Shown here in pieces: positions 47,932 through 57,750 of a DNA stretch of 64,000 nucleotides; position 1 is the stretch's first letter; every line of letters begins with the position of its first letter. The position numbers and the translations under genes were made by a program. The notes under the pieces are model-generated. The model worked only from the letters and a program-made list of their open reading frames with translations. It had not been told where the DNA came from and did not search any database. The stretch covers positions 1,736,001-1,800,000 of the forward strand of contig NZ_CP103288.1 of the NCBI RefSeq assembly GCF_024758005.1. The letters run 5' to 3'. Source of the stretch: Pseudarthrobacter sp. NS4 (GTDB lineage: Bacteria; Actinomycetota; Actinomycetes; Actinomycetales; Micrococcaceae).

Positions 47932-48282
47932 TCAGTTCCAGATGGTGGCAATGGCGATGTTGAGCAGCGCGAGTCCGCCCACGCCGTGCGCGAGGCCCTT
48001 GCTGATGCCCTCGCCCTTTTTGTACTTGCGGCTGCCGATGAATGCCAGCACGCCCACGGCCAGGCCAATGGCGAACTTAATGCCGAGCTTGAAGTAGTTG
48101 GCATCCATGTCCAGCGCGGGGATGAGACCCATCAGTGCTACGCCGGTGAGGAGCTGCAGCATGGCGCCGTCAAATTGGCGCGGGTGGATGGTGGGCTTCT
48201 TCATCTGGCCGATCCAGATGCCCACGATCATGGCCGCGCCGACGATGTGCAGGAAAACCACGATGTTATAGACGATGTTCAT
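47932..48282 (-). CDS. Small membrane protein of unknown function
   Basis: 116 residues with four hydrophobic segments: near 5-25, 43-58, 66-84 and 97-114. The order VFLHIVGAAMIVGIWIG, then FDGAMLQLLTGVALMG, is a pattern I associate with conserved actinobacterial membrane proteins, but I cannot name a family. TACACT on the minus strand ends 6 bases before the ATG. Confidence 0.78.
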   Translation of the reverse strand: MNIVYNIVVFLHIVGAAMIVGIWIGQMKKPTIHPRQFDGAMLQLLTGVALMGLIPALDMDANYFKLGIKFAIGLAVGVLAFIGSRKYKKGEGISKGLAHGVGGLALLNIAIATIWN

Positions 48283-48288
48283 GGGACC

Positions 48289-48294
48289 AGTGTA
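48289..48294 (-). promoter_or_regulatory. -10 box of the 116-aa membrane protein gene
   Basis: TACACT on the minus strand, 6 bases before the ATG at 48282. Confidence 0.5.
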
Positions 48295-48429
48295 ACCAGT
48301 TGTTCTACGGCTGGTAGTAAGGCTGGGTTTCCGCTGTTGCTGCTCACCGCGCCTTAAACGACGACGGCGGTGCAGGCCATGCGGTGGTCTCCCACCGCTG
48401 CCTGCACCGCCGTCGCGCGTTTTAGCCTG

Positions 48430-50178
48430 CTACAGCCCCAGGTCCGCTTCGAAGGCGCCTTCTTCGAGGCGGACCTTCAGGGTCTGGAGGAAACGGCCGG
48501 CGTCTGCGCCGTCCACCAAGCGGTGGTCGTATGTCAGCGACAGGTACATCATGGAGCGGATGGCGATCGAATCGTCACCGTTTTCATCAGCAACCACAAC
48601 GGCGCGCTTGACGATGGCGCCCGTTCCCAGGATGCCCACCTGGGGCTGGTTGATGATCGGGGTGTCGAACAGTGCGCCCACTGAGCCGATGTTGGTGATG
48701 CTGAACGTGCCGCCGGACAGCTCATCCGGGCCGATCTTGCCGTCGCGGGTGCGTCCTGCAACATCAGCAATCTTGCCGGCGAGTCCTGCAAGGTTCAGGT
48801 TGCCGGCGTCGTTGATGACCGGAACCAGCAGGCCCTTGTCAGTATCGACGGCGATCGCCAGGTGCTCGGCATTGTGGTAGGTGATCTCCTGCTTGTCCTC
48901 GTCGTACGCAGCGTTGAGCTTGGGGTGCTGCTTGAGGGCCTCGGCAACAGCCTTGGCGATGAACGGCAGGAAGGTCAGCTTGACGCCGTTCTGCGCCTGG
49001 AACGAGTTCTTGGCACGGGCGCGGAGCTTGGCGACCTTTGTCATATCCACTTCGTGGACCTGCGTCAGCTGCGTGGAGATCTCCAGCGATTCGCGCATGC
49101 GGCGGGCGATGACCTGGCGGATGCGCGGGGCCTTCTGGGTGGTGCCGCGCAGTGAGGAAACCGCGGCGTTGGATGCTGCGGGAGCGCCGGATGCTGCCGG
49201 TGCGGCCGGAGTTGCCGAAACAGGTGCGGCCTTGGCCTCGGCTGCGGCGATCACGTCCTGCTTACGGATGCGGCCGCCGACGCCGGTGCCGGAGAGGGAT
49301 GCAATGTCCACGCCGTGCTGGTTGGCCAGCTTGCGGACCAGCGGGGTTACGTAGCCGGATTCGGATCCGCCGTTCGCCGGTGCGGCCTCGGCTGCTGCCG
49401 GGGCAGGTGCGGGAGCGGGGGCAGCCTCGGGTGCTGCCTGCTTCGGGGCTTCGGCCTTCGGTGCTTCCTGGGCGGGAGCAGCCTGCGGTGCCTCTGCTTT
49501 CGGTGCTTCCGGTGCGGGTGCTTCCTTGGGTGCCTCGGCGGGAGCGGCGGCAGCGCCGGAACCAATAACGGCCAGGACGGAGCCGACCTCTGCGGTCTCG
49601 TCCTCGCTGACGCGGATTTCCTGGAGCGTGCCGGCTACGGGTGAGGGAATCTCTGTGTCCACCTTGTCGGTGGATACTTCCAGCAGGGGTTCGTCAACTT
49701 CAACGGTGTCGCCCACTGCCTTGAGCCAGCGGGTGACGGTGCCTTCCGTGACGCTCTCGCCCAGGGCGGGGAGCGTAACTTCGTGGCCTTCGCCGCCGCC
49801 GGCCGCGGGGGCATCCTGGGCGGGTGCTTCCTGGGCAGGTGCCTCTTCAGCCGGTGCTGCAGGGGCTTCCTGTGCCGGTGCTTCTTCAGCGGGAGCCGCG
49901 GCGGGGGCTTCTTCGGCCGGGGCAGCGGAGCCATTGGCGGAGCCGTCACCGATGCGGACCAAGGGGGCGCCCACCTCGGCCGTCTCGTCTTCAGCGACCA
50001 GGATTTCCTCAATCACGCCAGCTACAGGAGAGGGGATTTCAGTGTCTACTTTGTCGGTGGAGACTTCGAGCAGCGGCTCGTCCACCTCTACCCGGTCACC
50101 TACCTGCTTGAGCCAGCGGGTGACGGTTCCTTCGGTGACGCTCTCACCGAGGGCGGGCAAGTTAACGGATTCAGACAT
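48430..50178 (-). CDS. sucB: 2-oxoacid dehydrogenase E2, dihydrolipoamide acyltransferase
   Basis: 582 residues. Two N-terminal lipoyl domains, each with the lipoyl Lys in [12 protein letters not shown] (near residues 43 and 165), are joined by Ala/Pro/Glu linkers. An E3/E1-binding domain ([32 protein letters not shown]) and the acyltransferase core follow, with the catalytic [15 protein letters not shown] near the end. Actinobacteria often use this E2 for pyruvate and other 2-oxoacids as well as 2-oxoglutarate, so the exact complex is uncertain. The ATG at 50178 has a purine-rich leader. lpdA lies just upstream on the same strand. Confidence 0.93.
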   Translation of the reverse strand: MSESVNLPALGESVTEGTVTRWLKQVGDRVEVDEPLLEVSTDKVDTEIPSPVAGVIEEILVAEDETAEVGAPLVRIGDGSANGSAAPAEEAPAAAPAEEAPAQEAPAAPAEEAPAQEAPAQDAPAAGGGEGHEVTLPALGESVTEGTVTRWLKAVGDTVEVDEPLLEVSTDKVDTEIPSPVAGTLQEIRVSEDETAEVGSVLAVIGSGAAAAPAEAPKEAPAPEAPKAEAPQAAPAQEAPKAEAPKQAAPEAAPAPAPAPAAAEAAPANGGSESGYVTPLVRKLANQHGVDIASLSGTGVGGRIRKQDVIAAAEAKAAPVSATPAAPAASGAPAASNAAVSSLRGTTQKAPRIRQVIARRMRESLEISTQLTQVHEVDMTKVAKLRARAKNSFQAQNGVKLTFLPFIAKAVAEALKQHPKLNAAYDEDKQEITYHNAEHLAIAVDTDKGLLVPVINDAGNLNLAGLAGKIADVAGRTRDGKIGPDELSGGTFSITNIGSVGALFDTPIINQPQVGILGTGAIVKRAVVVADENGDDSIAIRSMMYLSLTYDHRLVDGADAGRFLQTLKVRLEEGAFEADLGL

Positions 50179-50292
50179 GTCGTCCCCGTTCTCCTTATTG
50201 ATCTTTAATGCGAATGAATGCTGCCTAATTGTGAGCCTAGTGCACCCGCTCTCTCGCGCCGGGTGCACCAGGCTCGGTGGTGCTGGGGAAAA

Positions 50293-51675
50293 CTAGCCGT
50301 GAAGCGGCTTGCCCGCGAGCGCCAGATGGGCTTCGCCCAGGGACTCGTTCTGCGTGGGGTGGGCGTGCAGCAGCTGGGCCACATCCTCCGGGTAGGCCTC
50401 CCAGTTCACGATCAGCTGGGCCTCGCCCACCTGCTCGCCCATGCGGGCGCCGATCATGTGGACGCCCACCACGGGGCCGTCCTTCTGGCGGACCAGCTTG
50501 ACCAGGCCGGACGTGCCCAGGATGGAGCTCTTGCCGTTCCCGGCGAGGTTGTATTCCTGAGTCTGCACCTGGTCCTCGCCGAACTTCTCCTTGGCGGCCT
50601 TTTCGGTGTAGCCCACGGTGGCTATTTCGGGTTCCGAGTAGGTGACCTTGGGGATGTTGATGTCCTCGACGATCACCGGCTTCAGGCCGGCGATTTCCTC
50701 GGCCACGAAGATGCCCTGCTGGTAGCCGCGGTGCGCCAGCTGCACACCGGGAACGATGTCGCCCACTGCGTAGATGTTGCCGACGCCGGTGTGCAGGCGC
50801 TCATTGGTGATCACGAAGCCGCGGTCGATGGTGATGCCGGCTTCCTCGTAGCCCAGGTTGGCAGTGACGGGGCCACGGCCCACGGCGACCAGGAGGAGGT
50901 CCGCCTCGAACGTCTTGCCGTCCACCAGGGTGACCTTCACGCCGTCGTTGTTCTGCTCAACGCCCTGGAAGAAGACACCGGTGGAGAACTTGATGCCGCG
51001 CTTCTTGAACGCACGCTCGAAGTTCTTGACGATGGTGGCGTCCTCATTGGGAACCAGTGAGGGCAGGCCCTCCACGATGGTGACGTCCACGCCGAACGAC
51101 TTCCAGACGGATGCGAACTCGACGCCGATCACGCCGCCGCCCAGGATGATGGCGCTCTTGGGGATGTAGTCCATGGTCAGGGCCTGGTCCGAGGTGATGA
51201 CCTTGCCGCCGATTTCCAGGCCCGGAAGGGAGCGGGAGTAGGACCCCGTGGCCAGGAGGATGTTCTTGCCCTTGTAGGCGGTGCCGTTCACCACGACGGT
51301 GTCAGTGCCCTGGAGCTTGCCTTCACCCTCGATGACGGTGATGCCCTTGGACTTGATGAGTCCCTGCAGGCCCTTGTACTTGCCGGCAACAATGCCGTCC
51401 TTGTACGCATTGACGGCGTTGATGTCGATGCTGTCCAGGGTGACGTTCACGCCGTACTTGGCGGAGTCACGTGCATGGTCGGCGAGCTCTGCAGAGTGCA
51501 GCAGCGCCTTGGTGGGGATACAGCCGTTGTGGAGGCAGGTGCCGCCCAGTTTTGCCTTCTCCACGAGGCCGACGGTAAGGCCAAGCTGTACGGCCCGCAG
51601 TGCGGCGGCGTATCCGCCGCTGCCGCCACCGAGTACCAGGATGTCGAATTCTTGCGCAGTTGCCTGATCGGCCAC
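50293..51675 (-). CDS. lpdA: Dihydrolipoamide dehydrogenase (E3)
   Basis: FAD/NAD enzyme that reoxidises the lipoyl groups of E2; 460 residues. The FAD motif GGGSGGYAAA, the redox cysteines in GGTCLHNGCIPTKA (near residue 45), the NAD motif GGGVIGVEFA and the C-terminal AHPTQNE active-site His are intact. GAGGGAG precedes the GTG. It is followed by sucB after 114 bases. Confidence 0.96.
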   Translation of the reverse strand: MADQATAQEFDILVLGGGSGGYAAALRAVQLGLTVGLVEKAKLGGTCLHNGCIPTKALLHSAELADHARDSAKYGVNVTLDSIDINAVNAYKDGIVAGKYKGLQGLIKSKGITVIEGEGKLQGTDTVVVNGTAYKGKNILLATGSYSRSLPGLEIGGKVITSDQALTMDYIPKSAIILGGGVIGVEFASVWKSFGVDVTIVEGLPSLVPNEDATIVKNFERAFKKRGIKFSTGVFFQGVEQNNDGVKVTLVDGKTFEADLLLVAVGRGPVTANLGYEEAGITIDRGFVITNERLHTGVGNIYAVGDIVPGVQLAHRGYQQGIFVAEEIAGLKPVIVEDINIPKVTYSEPEIATVGYTEKAAKEKFGEDQVQTQEYNLAGNGKSSILGTSGLVKLVRQKDGPVVGVHMIGARMGEQVGEAQLIVNWEAYPEDVAQLLHAHPTQNESLGEAHLALAGKPLHG

Positions 51676-51786
51676 TTAAACGCTCCCTCGCGTGAACGAT
51701 GACGCGATCCTGCGCATCATCTGGTCTTGGAACTTGCACTGCCGTGATTATGTCAGCAGGGCAACTCTCTTGCATTTGTGACTACC

Positions 51787-51808
51787 GTGGTTCACCTTAG
51801 CGAACCAC
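51787..51808 (-). promoter_or_regulatory. Inverted repeat upstream of lpdA
   Basis: GTGGTTC (51787-51793) and GAACCAC (51802-51808) flank 8 bases, about 110 bases upstream of the lpdA start. It could be an operator; no regulator is assigned. Confidence 0.4.
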
Positions 51809-51862
51809 TTATCCATGCTCCACCTTGGCACAGTGTTTGTGGAGCGCTTTGTGTCGAGTGTC

Positions 51863-51907
51863 ACGCGGCTTTGTGGCGGAGGAATCACCCTTCTGCCACA
51901 AAGCCGC
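51863..51907 (-). terminator. Terminator after pepA
   Basis: A perfect 14-bp stem (51863-51876 with 51894-51907) lies 25 bases past the pepA stop. Confidence 0.7.
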
Positions 51908-51931
51908 GCGGCACCCGGGCCGGGGCAGGCC

Positions 51932-53458
51932 TCAGGCCGCAGCAGCCAGGATGTCCTCCACATACGCCACCAGGGTGCGGACGGTGCAGCCTGTTCCCTG
52001 CTTATGGGTGTAGCCGTAGGGGCTTCCGTTGTTAAAGGACGGCCCGGCGATGTCGATGTGGGCCCAAGGGATCTGCTCGCCGTCCTTGTCCTTGCCGACG
52101 AACTCCTGCAGGAAGACAGCGGCAGTCATCATGCCGCCGTGGCGTTCGCCAATGTTGGCCAGGTCCGCCACCTGGGAGTCGAGGCTGGGTCGCAGTTCCT
52201 CTGGCAACGGCATGGGCCACACCAGTTCGCCGGCACGGTCGGCCGCGGTTTTCAGGGCAGCCGTGACACTCTCCGAGCCCATGACGCCTGCGGTCCGATT
52301 GCCCAGGGCAATCAGCTGCGCGCCGGTGAGAGTTGCGACGTCGATGATGGCGTCCGGGTACTCGCGGCTTGCCGCGACAATGCCGTCGGCCATCACCAGG
52401 CGGCCTTCAGCGTCGGTGTTCAGGACCTCAACGGTCTTGCCGCCGAACATGGTGAGGACATCCGCCGGCCGGGATGCAGCGCCCGACGGCATGTTTTCCG
52501 CGATGCAGAGCCAGGCGGTGGCCTTGACCGGCAGCCCCAGGCCGGCGAGGGCCAGGACACTGTTAAGGACGACGGCGGCGCCCGCCATGTCGCTCTTCAT
52601 GTCACCCATGCCAAGGGCCGGCTTGATGGAAATTCCGCCGGTGTCAAAGGTGATTCCTTTACCGACCAGGGCGATCTTCGACGCCGCCTTGGCGGGGGAG
52701 TATTCCACCTTGACCAGGCGGGGCTGGCGGGCCGAGCCCTTGCCGACGCCCATGATGCCGCCGAACCCTTCCTTTTCCAGCCGCTTCTCGTCCCAGACAG
52801 TCACCTTGACCGGCAGGCCCTTCGCCAGTTCCTTTGCCGCCTCCGCGAACGTTTCGGGGTAGAGGTGGCTGGGCGGCTGGTTAACGAGTGACCGGGTGGC
52901 GTTGACGGCCTTGCCGATCAGCGCGGCACGCTTCAGGGCGGCGCCGAGTTCCTTCTGGTCGGCAACTTCGGTGACGATCACGGCGTTGCGGACCGGATCC
53001 TTCAGCCCGTCCCGGGAGGACCGGAACTCGGTGAAGGAATAGGCTCCCAGGGCGGCACCTTCGGCCACTGCGGCCACGTCGGCTGCGGACGCCGTCGGAA
53101 ATGCCAGGGCAACGGTGGCGAGGCCGGCCAACTGGCGGACGGCGGAGCCTGCAGCACGGCGGAGCGATTCACCGGTGAGCGGAGCGCCGGCTGCTACCTT
53201 GCCAACGCCGGCAAGGACCAGGATCCCCGCGCCGGTTTCGGGCAGGCCGGGCAGCCGGACGATCTGGTCTGCCGCACCTGTCACGCCGAGTGACTTGAGG
53301 GAATCGGTGATGGCTTCTGCGGACTTTGCGGTGAGCGGGTTCTCCAGGAGGAACGGCCCGTCAGTTCCCTGTCCCACGCCGATGACCACTGCGTCGCTGG
53401 GGCTCTTCTTCAGGTCGCGGGAGAGGGTACTAAGGTTGATTTCAGTATTCTTGACCAC
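51932..53458 (-). CDS. pepA: Leucyl aminopeptidase, M17 family
   Basis: Two-metal cytosolic aminopeptidase releasing N-terminal residues; 508 residues. The catalytic domain has GKGITFDTGGISIKP near residue 265, the NTDAEGRLVMADGI signature near residue 345 and KSDMAGAAVV between them. A macro-like N-terminal domain of about 170 residues precedes it. The GTG start at 53458 lacks a strong Shine-Dalgarno. It could finish breakdown of peptides produced by the tricorn protease. Confidence 0.94.
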   Translation of the reverse strand: MVKNTEINLSTLSRDLKKSPSDAVVIGVGQGTDGPFLLENPLTAKSAEAITDSLKSLGVTGAADQIVRLPGLPETGAGILVLAGVGKVAAGAPLTGESLRRAAGSAVRQLAGLATVALAFPTASAADVAAVAEGAALGAYSFTEFRSSRDGLKDPVRNAVIVTEVADQKELGAALKRAALIGKAVNATRSLVNQPPSHLYPETFAEAAKELAKGLPVKVTVWDEKRLEKEGFGGIMGVGKGSARQPRLVKVEYSPAKAASKIALVGKGITFDTGGISIKPALGMGDMKSDMAGAAVVLNSVLALAGLGLPVKATAWLCIAENMPSGAASRPADVLTMFGGKTVEVLNTDAEGRLVMADGIVAASREYPDAIIDVATLTGAQLIALGNRTAGVMGSESVTAALKTAADRAGELVWPMPLPEELRPSLDSQVADLANIGERHGGMMTAAVFLQEFVGKDKDGEQIPWAHIDIAGPSFNNGSPYGYTHKQGTGCTVRTLVAYVEDILAAAA

Positions 53459-53717
53459 AGGGATGAGTCCTCAATTCTCGAAAGATGGTACGGGCAGGGA
53501 TGCATGTTCGGCGCTCTGCCATGGATGCCCGGATGCCGCCGTTTGGGGTGCCGTCCGGGGATGTGCAAGCCCGTCTGGCAGGCCAGTTCCGATCGTAGCC
53601 CTTCGGCGCCCCGGTGGCAGAATCTTCTGAGACGTGCGCCACAGGCGCCGCCGGAATGTCCCGCTGCCCGCCTGCGTTGTAATTGATGTCCACCCGCACC
53701 TACGAAAGGAACATGCC

Positions 53718-54656
53718 GTGCTTGAACGGATCTCCGGCTCCCTGCTGGACCCTGACGCGCTCTATGCGAGCAACATTGAGCTGTTCCATAGCCCCGAACT
53801 CCGCGGGCTGAATCTGGTGATGGGCTTTACCGGGTTCGCCGACGCCGGGCACGTGGTGAAGCAGATCAATGCCGAACTACTGGACTCGCTCGATGCCCAG
53901 CCCGTCGCAGTGTTTGATGCGGACCAGCTGATCGATTACCGGTCGCGCCGGCCGCATCTCACCTTCGTCGAGGACCACCTGCAGGATTACCAGGAGCCGC
54001 GGCTGGCGCTCTACCGGCTGGTTGACGGCCTGGGTAAACCCTTCCTCCTGCTGGCAGGGTTTGAACCGGACCTCCAGTGGGAGCGGTTCGCCCGCGCCGT
54101 GGTGGGCATCGTGGAGAAACTCGACGTCAACCTGGTCGCCTGGATCCACTCCATTCCGATGCCGGTTCCGCACACCCGTCCCGTGGGGGTCACGGTGCAC
54201 GGCAACAGGCCGGAGCTGATTGAAGGCATTTCGGTGTGGAAGCCCACCGTTGAGGTCCCCGCGGCTGTGGGGCACATCCTGGAACTCCGCCTGGTGGAGG
54301 CCGGGCGCAATGTAGCCGGTTATGTCATCCACGTCCCCCACTACCTGGCGGAAGCGGAGTACCCCACCGCCGCCGTCGCCGGCCTGGAATACCTGGGTGC
54401 GGCAGCGTCCCTCATGCTGCCCACGGACAGGCTGCGGGAAGCAGGGCGGGAAGTCAGCCGACAGATCGCCGAGCAGGTCGATGCCTCCGAGGATGTGCAG
54501 CAGGTGGTGTCCCGCCTGGAGACCCGCTACGACGAAAAGGCTGATGGCATGGTGAGGCGTTCACTCCTGGCCGACGAAAATGACGAGCTTCCCAACGCCG
54601 ATGTGCTCGGAGCGGCGGTGGAGGCGTACCTCGCCCGGGAGAACCCCACGCAGTAG
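53718..54656 (+). CDS. PAC2-family protein
   Basis: 312 residues, related to proteasome assembly chaperone 2 and common in actinobacteria. LNLVMGFTGFADAGHVVKQ near residue 33, DQLIDYRSRRPHLTF and the GIPxPxxHTRP-like SIPMPVPHTRPVGVTVHG segment are typical. GAAAGGAA precedes the GTG at 53718. The role in bacteria is not established. No proteasome genes are in this window. Confidence 0.88.
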   Translation: MLERISGSLLDPDALYASNIELFHSPELRGLNLVMGFTGFADAGHVVKQINAELLDSLDAQPVAVFDADQLIDYRSRRPHLTFVEDHLQDYQEPRLALYRLVDGLGKPFLLLAGFEPDLQWERFARAVVGIVEKLDVNLVAWIHSIPMPVPHTRPVGVTVHGNRPELIEGISVWKPTVEVPAAVGHILELRLVEAGRNVAGYVIHVPHYLAEAEYPTAAVAGLEYLGAAASLMLPTDRLREAGREVSRQIAEQVDASEDVQQVVSRLETRYDEKADGMVRRSLLADENDELPNADVLGAAVEAYLARENPTQ

Positions 54657-54719
54657 GCCCTGCAGCAGCCGGCTTGGAGCTGCAGGGGGTGCTCCCGGCG
54701 ATGCGGGCATAATGAAGAC

Positions 54720-56075
54720 GTGACTGCACCCCGCGCATGGCTGATCTGGACCGTTGGAATCTTCGGGTACCTGGTGGCCGTGTCGCAGCGCACGTCGTTT
54801 GGCGTCGTGGGTCTCGAGGCCACGGAGCGGTTCAACGCCAGCGCGTCGGCCATCTCGTTCTTCACGGTCCTGCAGCTCCTGGTGTACGCGGGGCTCCAGA
54901 TTCCCGTGGGTCTCCTGGTGGACAGGTTCGGCTCGCGCGCCATGATCGCCGGCGGCGCCGTCCTGATGGGGCTGGGACAGCTCCAGCTCGCCTTCGCGGA
55001 CAGCATCCCCGGCGGAATCCTGGGCCGGGTGCTGGTGGGTGCGGGGGACGCCATGACGTTCATCTCGGTCATCCGCCTGATTCCATTGTGGTTCGCCCCG
55101 GGGCGCGTGCCCCTGGTAACCCAGCTGACGGGCATGACCGGCCAGTTGGGCCAGCTGGTCAGCGTCATTCCATTCGCCTTCGTCCTTCACACGGTCGGCT
55201 GGACCCCGGCGTTCCTGATGCTGGCCGGGATGTCGGCACTCGCCACTGTCCTGGTGGTAATCCTCCTGAAGGACGTCCCGCCTGGCACCGGGCGGCCGCA
55301 GGCCCACCAGGGGCTGAAGGCCACGGGAGTTTCACTGGCCCGCGCCTGGCGCCAGCCGGGAACGCGGCTGGGCATGTGGAGCCACTTCACGATCCAGTTC
55401 AGCGGCACGGTGTTCGCCATGACCTGGGGCTACCCCTTCCTGATCTCCGGCCAGGGCTTGGCCGCCGGTACTGTTGCCGGCCTGATGGGGCTGTACGTGG
55501 CCGCCGGCATAGCGGTGGGGCCGTTCATCGGGCGTTTTGTCTCGCGGCACCCGCTGCGGCGTTCCACCATGGTCCTGCTGATTGCCGGCGCCACGGCCAC
55601 GGCGTGGGCCGCCGTCCTGCTGACCCCGGGACCGGCACCACTGTGGCTCCTGGCAGGTTTGGTGGTGGCGCTTGCCATCGGCGGACCTGGTTCCATGATC
55701 GGCTTTGATTTCGCCCGGACGTTCAACCCGGCGCACCGGATCGGCACTGCAACCGGCATCGTGAACGTCGGCGGATTCATCGCCGCCCTCATTGCGATCT
55801 TCCTGATTGGGCTGGTGCTGGACGTCCTGTACGCCAGCGGATTCTCCAACGGAAACCTCTATGGGCTGGACGCGTTCCGGATAGCCCTGAGCGTCCAGTT
55901 CCTGCTGCTCGGCTCGGGGGCTGCCGCCATGCTGGTGTGCCGGCGGAAGGTGCGTCGCCAGATGGCCGCGCAGGGCGTTGTGGTCCCGCCCCTCCGGGCC
56001 GCACTGGCGCGGCAACGCCGTGAAAACCTCGCCCGGCGCCGGCAGACCTCGCCCAACGACAGCGACCGCGACTAG
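54720..56075 (+). CDS. MFS transporter
   Basis: 451 residues with about twelve membrane segments. The MFS A-motif is visible as GLLVDRFGSRAMI near residue 65. The substrate cannot be told; the sequence resembles the broad nitrate/sugar acid-type MFS groups only loosely. The basic C-terminal tail of about 50 residues is cytoplasmic. CATAAT ends 6 bases before the GTG at 54720, suggesting a leaderless mRNA. Confidence 0.88.
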   Translation: MTAPRAWLIWTVGIFGYLVAVSQRTSFGVVGLEATERFNASASAISFFTVLQLLVYAGLQIPVGLLVDRFGSRAMIAGGAVLMGLGQLQLAFADSIPGGILGRVLVGAGDAMTFISVIRLIPLWFAPGRVPLVTQLTGMTGQLGQLVSVIPFAFVLHTVGWTPAFLMLAGMSALATVLVVILLKDVPPGTGRPQAHQGLKATGVSLARAWRQPGTRLGMWSHFTIQFSGTVFAMTWGYPFLISGQGLAAGTVAGLMGLYVAAGIAVGPFIGRFVSRHPLRRSTMVLLIAGATATAWAAVLLTPGPAPLWLLAGLVVALAIGGPGSMIGFDFARTFNPAHRIGTATGIVNVGGFIAALIAIFLIGLVLDVLYASGFSNGNLYGLDAFRIALSVQFLLLGSGAAAMLVCRRKVRRQMAAQGVVVPPLRAALARQRRENLARRRQTSPNDSDRD

Positions 56076-56151
56076 TCCTCCACCGGACGTGGATCCGCAC
56101 ATAGCCAAAGTTCCTGCGGACCCGGGGCGCACGACGGCGAATGCTGGATCC

Positions 56152-57471
56152 ATGACAGCTCCAGAGAAACTGATAATTTCCGGACCGGCAGACATCCTCG
56201 GGTTCATTCCCCACTCGCTGGGGTATTGGCCGGCCGACAGCCTTGTTGCCATGACACTCCACGGTAAAAGGGCCGGTGCAACGCTTCGGCTGGACCTCCC
56301 GGGGCGGGAGGTCCTGGCCGCACCCGGAAAATTCCTGCGGGCCGTCCAGCGCTATCTCCAGGCAGACAAGGACGCCGACGGAACCTTGCTGGCGTTTTTC
56401 ACCAGCAACGGCGGCGCCACGGCGACGTCCACGTACGACGGTTTGCTGGCCGGTCTGGACTCCATGCTTTCAAGGGCGGGGATGCCGGTCCGGGACGCCT
56501 GGTATGTCGGGGATGATTACTGGCGGGATGCCTGGTGCACGGATGTTTCCTGCTGCCCCCTGCCCGGCCGGTCCGTCCAGGAAATCAGGGACAGCGCCCT
56601 GAATGCCGAGATGGTGTACCGGGGCAGCAGCGTGGGCCCGGCCCCGGAACGGCAACCCGCCGCTGTCCGGCCTGTTCCAAGCCTCCACCGGGCTGCTGTC
56701 CTCGAGGCCCAAGCAGGATGGGCCGGGGAACTGGACCTTCGGTGGGGGAGCAGGGCCCAGCTCCGGGCCGTTCTTGACCTGTGGGAGGCCATCTTGAGCC
56801 GGCCGGAGGGGGAGCCATGGCTCCCTGAGGCGGAGCGCGACGGATTTCTGCGCGCATCCCTGATGGTGCCGGCCTGGCGCGACGCGGTCATGGTTATGGC
56901 GGTGGCAGGAAAAGCTGCCGCCGAGGCCGGTGCTGACCGGTTTGGAATCCTGGACGACGGGAACCAGCTTGAGCCTGTGTGCCCGCCAACAGAGTGGCCC
57001 GATAGCGACTCCAGGCCCGGTGCAGACAGGGACGGCCAGCTGGCAGGGGCAAGGCCGGCGAACAACCGCGCTGTTGATGCCACAGGTGCTGGTGGCGACA
57101 ATTCCGGACGTACCAGTTCCGGTTACGCCGAAGTGCTGATGGGACTCAACCCCGCGGTGCCGGATTGGGCCCGCCTCGACTCACTGGACCGGCTCCTCGA
57201 GCAGCTCGCGGCGTTGGGAGGCCCTGCGGCGGCGGCAGCCCTGACAATCCGCGGCTGGATCGCATGGTGCCGCGGCCGCGGCTCCTACGCGGCCTCGTAC
57301 CTGGGGGAAGCCCTGGAAACCGAACCGGGATACCGCCTTGCAGAACTCCTGCTGGAGGTGGTGGGCCGGGGAGCCATCTGCGGCTGGGCCGCGCGGAAAG
57401 AAGCCGCCTGGCAAAAGTTTGGCCCGGAGACGGCCGCCGCCGCCGGGAAGGAGCCCGGCGGCAGGGCTTAG
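56152..57471 (+). CDS. DUF4192 protein
   Basis: 439 residues, cytosolic. The start KLIISGPADILGFIPHSLGYWPADSLVAMTL is the family hallmark, and the C-terminal AALLTIRGWIAWCRGRGSYA-like segment (here AAALTIRGWIAWCRGRGSYA) is a second conserved block. The frame is open into the MFS gene, but the ATG at 56152 begins the conserved part. Function unknown; the family is found across actinobacteria. Confidence 0.85.
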   Translation: MTAPEKLIISGPADILGFIPHSLGYWPADSLVAMTLHGKRAGATLRLDLPGREVLAAPGKFLRAVQRYLQADKDADGTLLAFFTSNGGATATSTYDGLLAGLDSMLSRAGMPVRDAWYVGDDYWRDAWCTDVSCCPLPGRSVQEIRDSALNAEMVYRGSSVGPAPERQPAAVRPVPSLHRAAVLEAQAGWAGELDLRWGSRAQLRAVLDLWEAILSRPEGEPWLPEAERDGFLRASLMVPAWRDAVMVMAVAGKAAAEAGADRFGILDDGNQLEPVCPPTEWPDSDSRPGADRDGQLAGARPANNRAVDATGAGGDNSGRTSSGYAEVLMGLNPAVPDWARLDSLDRLLEQLAALGGPAAAAALTIRGWIAWCRGRGSYAASYLGEALETEPGYRLAELLLEVVGRGAICGWAARKEAAWQKFGPETAAAAGKEPGGRA

Positions 57472-57750
57472 GCAGCCCGGGGGTCCGATGGAGAAGGCCC
57501 ATGGCGGTGCGTGAATGACGGGGAGGCCCGATTTGACGAAAACATGAGACAATGGATGCCGAGACCCGGTTGGGTCCGTGTATCGAGTGCTTGTAGTAGT
57601 GCCCCTTGGGGAACATTACAGCCGCTCCGGCAGTTGTCTTAACAGACTCTGCCGGCCGTGGTGGCGCTTGGTTTTCATCACGGACTTGACAGGGTCATAG
57701 TGGTGTTGCCCGTATGGTGATTCCACAGACCACCGCTAGAAAGGTTTTCT

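Noticed and set aside
57686..57718. TTGACA and TATGGT upstream of sigA as a promoter
   Set aside because: The spacer is 21 bases, too long for a normal promoter; no better -10 was found for that -35.
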